A stretch of DNA of 41,046 nt from Pelagibaculum spongiae (GTDB lineage Bacteria > Pseudomonadota > Gammaproteobacteria > Enterobacterales > Pelagibaculaceae): positions 105,969-147,014 of the forward strand of contig NZ_QDDL01000010.1 in assembly GCF_003097315.1 (NCBI RefSeq), written 5' to 3'. The notes beneath the pieces are model-generated. The model ran no database searches, was not told the origin of the DNA, and saw nothing but the letters and a program-made list of their open reading frames with translations. This document shows positions 24,753 to 33,445 of the stretch, piece by piece. The stretch's first letter is position 1. Each line of letters begins with the position of its first letter. Made by a program: the position numbers and the translations under genes.

Positions 24753-26909
24753 TTATCCTCCGATCTTACGAGTCTGACGACGCTTAAATGACAGATAACC
24801 TGGAATAATTAGCGCAGCTAAAATCAGAAATACCATAACCAGCGGCCAAACAATCGGTTGGTTCCACTGAGACTGCTTTTGTTTTCTTAAATCAACATCA
24901 ACATTCAGATATTTCAAAGTTGCTTTGGAAATGCCGTGTGGCTTAGCATTTTTTACCCACTGGTTATTTAACACATAAGAGTGCGAGTGGAATGCCGAGG
25001 CCCATGGCGTATCGTGGCGCAAGATATTTAACATTTCGTCAATTACTTGCTGGCGCTCAGGGGTGTTTTCCATGGTACGCATTTGCTCAAACAAACGATC
25101 ATATTTCTCGTTCTTGTAGTTAGACGCGTTAACACCTGCACCGCCACTAGCGACCTGACCTTGCTCACTATGCAATAAGAACAGGAAGTTTTCTGGATCT
25201 GGATAATCGGCTAACCAGCCATAACCAAATACCTGAGAATTACCGGTCTTCATTTTATCTTTGAAGCGGTTAAAGTCAGTAATTCGGAAATTCAACTGAA
25301 TACCTAATTTCTGGAATTGCTTACTCATCCAGTTCAAGCGTGCTTTGGTACTACCGCCAGCGGTCGTATCAAAATTAAGCGACAACGGCTTGCCCGTTTT
25401 GTCACTTCGACCATTTGGATAGCCTGCCTCTGCCAACAATTGCTTCGCCGTTTCAATAGATTTTCGCTTGGCTTCGCCATCAACCCAATCAAACACCACT
25501 GGGTTAATACCCGCTTCGCCTGATTTATAACCGAAGAATCCTGGAGGCACCGGACTTTGCGAAGTCTCACCACGACCGTTGCGGAAAATGGTGATGTATT
25601 CTTCTTCATTCCAAACAATCGCAATGGCTTGGCGCAATTTACGTGCTTGCTCGGTATAACCGCCAACTACCGGATCTAACATATTAAAACCGGTGTAATA
25701 AGTAGAAGGTTCCACTGCGCGATTTAATGTAATGCCCTTGGCAATCATTTCATCACTCAGACCAATGCCTTCAATACTGACGTTTACTGCCTGATCAAAA
25801 CTATCACTGCTGATACCGGAGCGGTCGTAGTAGCCCTGAAGGAATTTAGTCCAGATTGGAATAGCTTCTTTTTCCAAACGGAAAACAATCTGATCGACAA
25901 ATGGTACGCGTTTGCCAGCGTCTGCTAATAAGCCTTTCTCTTCATCACCTGCTTCACCTTCATCTGGGTAAAACTCATCATGGTAATTCGGATTACGTGA
26001 CAAAATAATCTGAGAGTTCGGATTATTCTTGCTCATCATGTATGCACCGGTTCCCACAGGCATCCAGTCCAAACTAATGTTTTTCTCTGGCAAACCTGGC
26101 TGATGGTAAAAGCGATCAGCTTCTACTGGTACAGGGGCAAAAAAATGAAATGCTAGCCAATATTTAAACTGAGGATACTTTCCTTTCAGCTTAATGGTAA
26201 AGGTATGATCATCAATCAGATTTACGCCTTGCATATCTAATTGATCTAAGTCCAACCAATCATTTGGTTGCAAATCTTTACGCAAATCTTTTACTTGTTG
26301 GCTGAACTCACTCATACCAACAATGTATTCACTTAGCAGACCACGTAAAGGCGCTAAGCGCTTTGGATCTGCCAGACGTTTAATCTGGTAAATATAATCT
26401 TGAGCAACCAACTCTTTAGTCGCAGTTTGAGTGAAATCGTCCAGAGATTTAAACTTGGCTGATTCTTCAATAGACTGGATATCATAGAAAGGCGTGCCGT
26501 CTGCATTTTTAGCAAATGCAGCGTGTGGCTGGTACATGATGCCTTTTTTCAGATTAAGCTGATAAACGCTATAAGCAGGTTCCATTACATCTGCTGGCAG
26601 GGAATTACCATCGCCATCAAAATATGACACTTTCGGCATTTCTGTCAGGGTTAATGGTTCCAACTCATAAGGCCGCTTCAAATAATGGTATTGAAGTGGT
26701 GGCTCATAAATTTGGTCGATAAAAGTCGACTCATCGCTGCTATAAGCGCGAGCTGGGTCCAAGTGCTTGGGCCTGAGGGCAAAGCTTGAATATAAAACTT
26801 TTTGGTCCGACTCTGCAGTTGGGTTGGGATTATTCCATGTCCCTTCACCGCATGCGGTCAGTACTAGTAATCCCGCCCCAAGCGCACATAGGTTTGTGCG
26901 AAAACTCAT
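24753..26909 (-). CDS. Lipoprotein oligopeptide-binding protein with C-terminal membrane anchor
   Basis: Binds peptides, or a similar extended ligand, for the permeases encoded downstream. The 718 residues belong to SBP_bac_5. The lipobox LTAC puts the lipidated Cys at 20. SFALRPKHLDPARAYSSDE opens the mature part; GTGAYMMSKNNPNSQIILSRNPNY and GYGWLADYPDPENFLFLL are typical. The protein is longer than OppA (about 540) by insertions in the N-terminal third. It ends with a hydrophobic segment (VWPLVMVFLILAALIIPGYL) followed by a basic tail (KRRQTRK), a predicted inner-membrane anchor. Two anchors in one binding protein are unusual. The ligand is not determined. Confidence 0.9.
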   Translation of the reverse strand: MSFRTNLCALGAGLLVLTACGEGTWNNPNPTAESDQKVLYSSFALRPKHLDPARAYSSDESTFIDQIYEPPLQYHYLKRPYELEPLTLTEMPKVSYFDGDGNSLPADVMEPAYSVYQLNLKKGIMYQPHAAFAKNADGTPFYDIQSIEESAKFKSLDDFTQTATKELVAQDYIYQIKRLADPKRLAPLRGLLSEYIVGMSEFSQQVKDLRKDLQPNDWLDLDQLDMQGVNLIDDHTFTIKLKGKYPQFKYWLAFHFFAPVPVEADRFYHQPGLPEKNISLDWMPVGTGAYMMSKNNPNSQIILSRNPNYHDEFYPDEGEAGDEEKGLLADAGKRVPFVDQIVFRLEKEAIPIWTKFLQGYYDRSGISSDSFDQAVNVSIEGIGLSDEMIAKGITLNRAVEPSTYYTGFNMLDPVVGGYTEQARKLRQAIAIVWNEEEYITIFRNGRGETSQSPVPPGFFGYKSGEAGINPVVFDWVDGEAKRKSIETAKQLLAEAGYPNGRSDKTGKPLSLNFDTTAGGSTKARLNWMSKQFQKLGIQLNFRITDFNRFKDKMKTGNSQVFGYGWLADYPDPENFLFLLHSEQGQVASGGAGVNASNYKNEKYDRLFEQMRTMENTPERQQVIDEMLNILRHDTPWASAFHSHSYVLNNQWVKNAKPHGISKATLKYLNVDVDLRKQKQSQWNQPIVWPLVMVFLILAALIIPGYLSFKRRQTRKIGG

Positions 26910-27439
26910 AATTTCTGACTGACTCCAATGTGATCAGCAATAACTGGCAAACTCTACCACAAAATTGATACATGTTTGCCATTGACAAGATGTGAATTCG
27001 ATGAATAGGTGATATTGTGCAAATGTGAGTAATCTATTTATGACTAAAGTAACTATGCGGAAAGAATATGTGATTACACCGAAGTCATATTTATCTCAAT
27101 ACAACAACCTTTGGTGTAAAACTTCTTACTTCTATGCTCATTCTTGCTTTGCAATGCTAGAGGATTTTAAGCGTATATAGCCCTCACCTAGGTTTGATTA
27201 GTTTCAAACTACCAAATGAAACGCTCAACACCTTAGAGCTACTTTCCTTCTGATTATATTTTGACTATTAAGCAAAAATATTAAACGCTGCAAGCAGCAG
27301 CAAACCCGAAGCAGATAGATTAAATCAGATCAAAGCAACATCAGCCCTAACAACCTTAACGAAGGAGCGCCCTTCTTTATAAGCACACTACTTCAAGCAT
27401 AAGAAATTTATATCTATTTTATCGTGCCAAAACTACGCA
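26910..27439. other. Intergenic region upstream of the peptide importer operon
   Basis: No gene recognised in this 530-base stretch. The minus-strand promoter of the importer is presumably near 26945-26990. GAAGG / CCTTC at about 27360-27376 is a weak hairpin; no strong terminator follows the outer-membrane protein gene at 27440. Confidence 0.5.
26945..26981. promoter_or_regulatory. Perfect 8-bp inverted repeat upstream of the peptide importer
   Basis: TGGCAAAC (26945-26952) and GTTTGCCA (26974-26981) are inverse copies with 29 bases between equivalent points, close to three helical turns. A TTGTCA at 26983-26988 on the minus strand could be a -35 box right beside it. A dimeric repressor or activator site for the importer is plausible; the regulator is unknown. 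Confidence 0.4.
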
Positions 27440-28408
27440 TTAAAAAGAATAAACAGTTGAAATAAAGAACTCTGAAGTTTCCTTATCGTACAAAGCAAAA
27501 GTCTCGTCAGGTCCAACTTCATTTTTGTAAATTGCACCTTGGTTGCTATAGCCCGTAGAGATCTCAATTTCATCATTAATAACGTAGGAAAGCTCAGCAC
27601 TAAATCCATAACGAGGTGCTATAAATGACTGATTAAATGGCTTTACGCTACGAATATAAGAGCTGATACCTACAGATAGATCTTCAGTCAATGCGCCAAA
27701 AAGGCCTAAGGATTGAGAAATCGTCCATTCAACAAGGCTCGAGCCTGCAGCACCGGTTTTATTTTCATAAAAAGCTCTACTAATTTGCGGTACATAGCTT
27801 AGCGACCAATCTTCAATACCAAACTCAGACAATTTAATCGACATTGGTAATTGTGCGCGAAGTGCAAACCAGCGTCGATAATCTTCCGTCGCTGATTCAC
27901 TGGTTGGTAACTGCAACCTAAAAGTGTAACCCACATGTAAAAGGTCACTAGGCTCTAACCATTTAGAGCGATGATAACCCAACAATAAATCAGTGAAAGT
28001 ATCTTCACGGCCATTAGTACCACCAGCCACTTCTTGATACAAACCAACAACCGCCGATAAGCTTCGATTGCTTGATAGCTTATACCCCGCAGCTAAATCA
28101 ACCGATAGAGACTGACTATTTACTGTAGTTCCAGGCCTAAATGCATTACTGGAATAGGTTAGCCCGGTCGAATAAGACCATGGGCTGTCTTTTTTAGCCG
28201 CTTCAAGACATTGGTTATAACCTCTCCTCGATTCTGCTTTTAAATCTTCTGAACAATCTATATCCGATAGGTTTTTATTAGTAGTTTCAGATGCAATTGG
28301 AGAACTAACCACTTTATTTTTATCTATTTTTTTTGTTTCTTCTGCGCAAGCAAAAGACATAGATACCGCACATAAAACACCAACTATTGGTGTAATAATT
28401 TTTCTCAT
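27440..28408 (-). CDS. Predicted outer-membrane beta-barrel protein
   Basis: I do not recognise the family. The 322 residues start with a signal peptide (MRKIITPIVGVLCAVSMSFACA) and a polar linker. Next is a short segment with two Cys (IDCSEDLKAESRRGYNQCLEAA, about 50-70). From about 77 to the end there are alternating amphipathic strands rich in aromatic residues (WSYSTGLTYSS, SLSVDLAAGYKL, HVGYTFRLQL, FGFSAELSY-type runs). The protein ends in Phe (FFISTVYSF), the usual BamA-recognition signal of outer-membrane barrels. The barrel would have roughly 12 strands. It is the last gene of a minus-strand block with the metalloprotease and two large lipoproteins, separated from the metalloprotease gene by a hairpin. 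Confidence 0.75.
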   Translation of the reverse strand: MRKIITPIVGVLCAVSMSFACAEETKKIDKNKVVSSPIASETTNKNLSDIDCSEDLKAESRRGYNQCLEAAKKDSPWSYSTGLTYSSNAFRPGTTVNSQSLSVDLAAGYKLSSNRSLSAVVGLYQEVAGGTNGREDTFTDLLLGYHRSKWLEPSDLLHVGYTFRLQLPTSESATEDYRRWFALRAQLPMSIKLSEFGIEDWSLSYVPQISRAFYENKTGAAGSSLVEWTISQSLGLFGALTEDLSVGISSYIRSVKPFNQSFIAPRYGFSAELSYVINDEIEISTGYSNQGAIYKNEVGPDETFALYDKETSEFFISTVYSF

Positions 28409-28489
28409 GAACCACCCCTTGATATTTACAACCCGAAAGGGCTACTAGCTAAATGCACCACATCAACTTTTTTAAAACAACGATATTAA

Positions 28490-28529
28490 ATCAAAAATAA
28501 CGAAGCCTCTTGTAAAACTAGAGACTTCG
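28490..28529 (-). terminator. Terminator after the metalloprotease gene
   Basis: On the minus-strand RNA, CGAAGTCTCT pairs with AGAGGCTTCG (10 bp, one G-U) and is followed by TTATTTTTG. It lies 13 bases after the stop. The wobble pairing fits only minus-strand RNA, in agreement with the gene. Confidence 0.85.
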
Positions 28530-28541
28530 TCAATTAATGTT

Positions 28542-31500
28542 TTAGTCGACCGTTACAGGCAACACTGTCAACTGTCGCGCTCGAGATTTAAGCTCTTCAC
28601 GCAAAGTTGGGTCCGCCAACTGAGACAACCAAGCAAGGTTTTTACCATAAAGAGAGATTTCGACTTCCGAAGTACTTGGTACCGTATTCGGATTTGGACG
28701 AGTTTCAATATTCCCCTCTTCATCAACAACATATGCACCTGCATCATCCGTTACTAGTAATTGAGATCTAACATCAGGATTCACATAGGAAGGATTTAGA
28801 TTCTTTTCCCACTGAGTCAGCGCAACATCCCAGCAAGAAACATTCTCTATTCCATTGTTGTAATAACACTCGGCATCAGATGCAGCTTGCAGTTCTTTTG
28901 CCAGCCCCGCCCGGTTTGGCAAGTCATAGAAACGAGCAAGATTATGAGCAACAAATAACTCTAAGAAATCATCTCTGACCTCAACATCACTACCTGCTAA
29001 GTTAATCTTGGTCCAGCCACTGCTTACAGATTCACCTACTTCAAGTGGACGGTAGATTTCACCATTACTATCAACAAAGTTTCTGATGGTTTCAAAGAAC
29101 AAATCTTGGCCACCGTTATCAGACTCATCAAACTTGACCACATCTCCGACTTGGAAAAATTCGGCATTACGAGTTTCCATGGCAACCATCGCACGAGCAC
29201 GGAACATCAGCTTGGTAATTGCCTTACCTACATCAGCACGGCGCTTAGCAACCTGATAAATGCTATCCCAGTTGGCAGACGCATCTTCCAAAGCTTCGGC
29301 ATGCTGTCTAATAGTCTGCTCATCGGTGCACAAACCTTTAATTGTCGTATTACCTTTGACTCTTACATCACCCGAGAAAATCGCCGCAAACGAGCCATCT
29401 GCATCACTGATTAAATCTTCAGCATCTACTTTGGCCTTAAAGAATTCAAGGTCGTGGGTATTACTATTAAAAGCCTTGGTTTCACGATCACATTTACGGT
29501 TAAGAACAGAATCCATTACATCAAGGTCATTCAGGAACGCTGTCAGATTTGATTCAACTTCCGTCAAACCATCACGTTCGATGCCTTCAATAATAGTATT
29601 TACTCTGCGCTCGAATACTTTTTCCAATGCAGGCTTTTCATAGATGAAAATACCATTTGCTATATCGATAATTTCACGCGCTAGCAAATTATTTTCTTTG
29701 GCATGATAGCGTGAAATTTCACCTATAACTTCTTCACCACCATCAGCTGCATCACGAGTTTCGTAATAATCCATACTGGCAACATCAAAGCCAGACAAGG
29801 CATAGTCACTACCCTCATAGACTGAAACAGAGTTAATCCACTGATCTGACAAATACTGATAGGAAGGATCTTGGGTAGCACCATGCAGCGGGAATTGAAG
29901 CAAAAGTGACTTAACGACTTCAGTACGTCCTGTTTCATTTAATCCAAAGAAACTTCGAATACCGTAACTGCCAATTGACTCAATCTGATCATTTTCGCTG
30001 AAACGATAAGGAGGAACGCCTGCGACCGACTTACCACTCTGATCAGTCCATGGCGCACCATTTTCTACAGGAGAGAACAACACCCATTGACGGAACATAG
30101 ATTGCATCTGATTACCAACACCAGACCAAATATCTCCAACTTCCTGACGATTTGCATCGAGCTTTTTGATCGCTTGCAAGTCAATCAAAGCACCTTGCGT
30201 TTCATATGAAGTTGAATTCAAAGATGTCCTGCGAGCTAAATACTGCATGGCCAACAATTTATCAGGCCAAGTACCTATAGCTTGCAAATCACTAGAGTAA
30301 TTAAACTCTGGATCTTCGTTATTAAAGCTGTTCAGGTAGCGACCTGTTTCTGCTTTAACAATCATTGGTGTATCAATTTGTAGCTGGCCGGTAGGCAAGC
30401 CAATATTCTCAGCATAGAACGCCACTTCAGGATCGAAGCATGACTTAGGTGCGTCCATATCTGGACGCAAAGCTCCTCGACTAATTCCAGAAAGATAAAT
30501 ATCTCTCAAGCGGCGAGTTACAAAAGTTTCAGACTCCGCTGGCAGAGTAACACCACCAATTTGAGTGCCTTCCTCTGCAGTATTGATTACATTGAGGTAG
30601 CAATAGTGGTCAGGTTCTTTGATCAGATCAATAAAAAACTCTGCAGCGATATGAGCCGCATCTGAATATTCACGGAATGCTTTACAACCTTCAATTTGAG
30701 AGTCAGTTGTTGCACTGCCTCCACAAATCTGCGCATAACGCTCAAGCGCTGGAATATCTTGGCCAATAAAGCCTGCCAATGATTCATAATCTTCGATTAC
30801 ATCACGGATACGCCCAAACTGGTTTAAGCGAAATACAATGTAATTAAACTGATTGATTGTATTGAAACGTCTTCTATCACGACGGAAGTTAAACTGTTCG
30901 AACGAATCCTTATACTCCTGGATTCGGAACTGAATAATTTCCTTTATATTGGTGCCTTCATCAAATGCATTACACAGTAGTGAAGTACCAGAGTTTTCAT
31001 CGGTACAAAAGAAATAACGGGCAAAATCACCAGATTGAATAGTCGCCAGCGTTTCAGCTGAAAGATCTGTTAAATCATTTAACCGATCCGTCCAGATTTC
31101 CACCAAAGATTCAGCCTGCTTTAACTGAGCCTCAGTTTGATTAATCAGACCTTCAATTCGAGTTTTATCAGATCCAGAAGCAAGCTTTTTCGCTGCTTCA
31201 AAACCAGCAATCTCATTCAGTCGACGCGTAACTTCGCTCTGTGCCTGTGCCAGCCTTTCACGGTACTCTTTGGAGTTTTCAAGGAACTTCAGAATGCCAT
31301 TATCAAAGCCTTGCGGTACAAAAATTGGATTATCCGCATTGGTACCATCAGCATAAATCTTGTCAAATGGCTTCAAGCTGATATCTGTTCTTTTAGAACC
31401 ATTATCGATATCAACTTCAAGCTCGCGCGCATAAGCAAACTTCAGAGCGGCTAGATCATACTTACCGTAAATTGGCAGTTCATCGAAAATATTTCGACCA

Positions 31501-33377
31501 TAGTCCATTACTGAGCTATATGCTGGCGGGAACTTAATACCAGCCTGACGAATACCAGCCATTTCGTTCATTTTGTCAATATCATTGCTGGTATAGAAGT
31601 TATTGCTATCCACTGATCCCATGAAATTATGGCGCAAGCCAAGATTATGACCAAGCTCATGTACTAATGTTGATTTGTACATTTGTGCAGCAATCGCATC
31701 ACTAACCTCTTGCTGCTGCTTTTTGCTCAAATCTGCCCAGGCAATTAACTTGCTTTTACTATTTTTATACTTCTCTGGATTTAGACCCTTAATAAAGTCT
31801 TTAGATGTAGCAGAAACCCAAACACTATTTGTACTTAGTGCATTGTTTTTCGCCCACACCATCTGCTGATTACGTTCAGCTGCTACTGCCTCTTCAAAAC
31901 TAGGTAGAGTGCTTACATACTGATCTAGACCAGAGAGTGCTGCAGCTGTCCCAGTGACAAAAGAGCCGATATCTTTAAAGGTATCGTAACGCGCTTGAGC
32001 AAGAGGTTGGCCAATACCTGCTTCAGTTTGCGAGTCAGGCGTATCTCCCACGATTTCACCATAAGCCAGTTCAAAACCGACCTTCTTAGGCTCAATATCT
32101 TTACCAATTTCACCACGGTTGTATAAGCGAACCATATCATCCCAGACGCGGCGAGAAGCTGTACGTGCCACACCCGAGTACTGATTAACCTGCCCTTTTA
32201 AGACCTCACCAGTCATTGGATGACTAACAACAGGTCCAAAACCAAGCAGGCCATTATTTAAAGGCTCGTCAATCAGTTTGATAAAGTTATATCGAATATC
32301 GCCCGGGTGTTTACCGGTACCATTAACTAGGTTAATTCTCGGTACGCCAACTTGGGTTACAAGATCATTTATTGCAGCAATTGCATCGTAAGTGGCATCT
32401 AAGAAAATCTTATTTTCCGGACGGAAAAAATTTCCACTTAGATGGTAATCAACTTGTGCCTTTTCTGGGTTAAAACGATTCAACAGATAAGCGTATTGCT
32501 CATCTCGACCATTTTCACCAGTAATATTTTTATATTTCAGTTCATTTTTGAAGAAACCAAATCGATTATGCTCAGGTGAACCGTAATGAATTGGAGTATA
32601 ATTTTTACTTTGGAGTTGTTTGACATCTACAAATGAGTAAAAGAACTCAGTCGTAAAAGATAATTCGGTTAATTGATCTTGATAATATGCATCGATAATG
32701 CTATCAGCATCAGGGATTTTAAACGTCTTTTTCAATGAGAAATTTAAAACACCATCAGCAACTTCATAGCCTGTACTATTAAAATCTTCGTTAATAGCAG
32801 TATTTAATGTGGCCAAACCAAAACTCTGAAAATAAATAGATGCACTATTTACTTCGTAGCTGATAATGTCCTCATACCTAGGAGAAAAGCTTTTCTTTTC
32901 TTTCCATGCATTTGCCGGATCATTGTATTCGCTATCAGGCTTGATTTCTTCAGTATTTGTACATTCACCAAACTTATCTTCATAACACTGATAATCAAAG
33001 TAATCTCCAGGAATCAGCATCACAGGCTTCAGCTTATCCTTGAGATTCTCAGAATCGTATCGCCCATCAACAATATTTCCGTCATTGTCAAGGCGTGAGT
33101 CTGCATCAATTTGTTCGACCAGCAGCCCTTTTTCGACAAAACGGAATTTTACTAGTTTTTCTTCACCGGTAAAAAATGGGTTCTGGCTTTGTGCATATCG
33201 TGGAGCCTCACCAGTCGATGGCACATACAAATACACCTTACTGGTATCAAAAGCACTTACTTGTTCTAGTGAAGCGTCTCTATCAACGTTCTCATATTTT
33301 GCTTCTTTCTCGAAACAACCACCCAAAATTATGGCTGCGATTGAGAGCAAAACAGAGCTTTTTTTAATAATACTCAC
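28542..33377 (-). CDS. Giant lipoprotein zinc metalloprotease
   Basis: This 1611-residue predicted surface or periplasmic lipoprotein has lipobox ILGGC with Cys at 21. The zincin motif HELGHNLGLRH is at 573-583: H573, E574, H577, and a third zinc ligand H583. A Met-turn-like SSVMDY follows at 621-626, so it is metzincin-like. The GLRHNF extension resembles bacterial DUF4953/DUF5117 zinc-dependent metalloproteases as I recall them, which are usually 800-900 residues; this one is far longer. A coiled-coil-like stretch (about 695-770) follows the catalytic region. The C-terminal half is unrecognised. The start codon is GTG, with GGGTAG nine bases upstream. Substrate and true location are unknown. 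The gene lies between a large cadherin-like lipoprotein gene and an outer-membrane barrel gene on the same strand. Confidence 0.88.
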   Translation of the reverse strand: MSIIKKSSVLLSIAAIILGGCFEKEAKYENVDRDASLEQVSAFDTSKVYLYVPSTGEAPRYAQSQNPFFTGEEKLVKFRFVEKGLLVEQIDADSRLDNDGNIVDGRYDSENLKDKLKPVMLIPGDYFDYQCYEDKFGECTNTEEIKPDSEYNDPANAWKEKKSFSPRYEDIISYEVNSASIYFQSFGLATLNTAINEDFNSTGYEVADGVLNFSLKKTFKIPDADSIIDAYYQDQLTELSFTTEFFYSFVDVKQLQSKNYTPIHYGSPEHNRFGFFKNELKYKNITGENGRDEQYAYLLNRFNPEKAQVDYHLSGNFFRPENKIFLDATYDAIAAINDLVTQVGVPRINLVNGTGKHPGDIRYNFIKLIDEPLNNGLLGFGPVVSHPMTGEVLKGQVNQYSGVARTASRRVWDDMVRLYNRGEIGKDIEPKKVGFELAYGEIVGDTPDSQTEAGIGQPLAQARYDTFKDIGSFVTGTAAALSGLDQYVSTLPSFEEAVAAERNQQMVWAKNNALSTNSVWVSATSKDFIKGLNPEKYKNSKSKLIAWADLSKKQQQEVSDAIAAQMYKSTLVHELGHNLGLRHNFMGSVDSNNFYTSNDIDKMNEMAGIRQAGIKFPPAYSSVMDYGRNIFDELPIYGKYDLAALKFAYARELEVDIDNGSKRTDISLKPFDKIYADGTNADNPIFVPQGFDNGILKFLENSKEYRERLAQAQSEVTRRLNEIAGFEAAKKLASGSDKTRIEGLINQTEAQLKQAESLVEIWTDRLNDLTDLSAETLATIQSGDFARYFFCTDENSGTSLLCNAFDEGTNIKEIIQFRIQEYKDSFEQFNFRRDRRRFNTINQFNYIVFRLNQFGRIRDVIEDYESLAGFIGQDIPALERYAQICGGSATTDSQIEGCKAFREYSDAAHIAAEFFIDLIKEPDHYCYLNVINTAEEGTQIGGVTLPAESETFVTRRLRDIYLSGISRGALRPDMDAPKSCFDPEVAFYAENIGLPTGQLQIDTPMIVKAETGRYLNSFNNEDPEFNYSSDLQAIGTWPDKLLAMQYLARRTSLNSTSYETQGALIDLQAIKKLDANRQEVGDIWSGVGNQMQSMFRQWVLFSPVENGAPWTDQSGKSVAGVPPYRFSENDQIESIGSYGIRSFFGLNETGRTEVVKSLLLQFPLHGATQDPSYQYLSDQWINSVSVYEGSDYALSGFDVASMDYYETRDAADGGEEVIGEISRYHAKENNLLAREIIDIANGIFIYEKPALEKVFERRVNTIIEGIERDGLTEVESNLTAFLNDLDVMDSVLNRKCDRETKAFNSNTHDLEFFKAKVDAEDLISDADGSFAAIFSGDVRVKGNTTIKGLCTDEQTIRQHAEALEDASANWDSIYQVAKRRADVGKAITKLMFRARAMVAMETRNAEFFQVGDVVKFDESDNGGQDLFFETIRNFVDSNGEIYRPLEVGESVSSGWTKINLAGSDVEVRDDFLELFVAHNLARFYDLPNRAGLAKELQAASDAECYYNNGIENVSCWDVALTQWEKNLNPSYVNPDVRSQLLVTDDAGAYVVDEEGNIETRPNPNTVPSTSEVEISLYGKNLAWLSQLADPTLREELKSRARQLTVLPVTVD

Positions 33378-33410
33378 ATTTACTACCCGTTATAAACCTT
33401 TAAAACCACC

Positions 33411-33435
33411 AAAGCCCCTTGTAACAACAAGAGGC
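33411..33435 (-). terminator. Hairpin after the coiled-coil lipoprotein gene
   Basis: On the minus-strand RNA, GCCTCTTGT pairs with ACAAGGGGC (9 bp, one G-U) around TGTT and is followed by TTTGGTGGTTTT. It lies 11 bases after the stop. It may be a partial terminator, since the next gene starts only 34 bases further on. Confidence 0.75.
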
Positions 33436-33445
33436 AATTACATTT

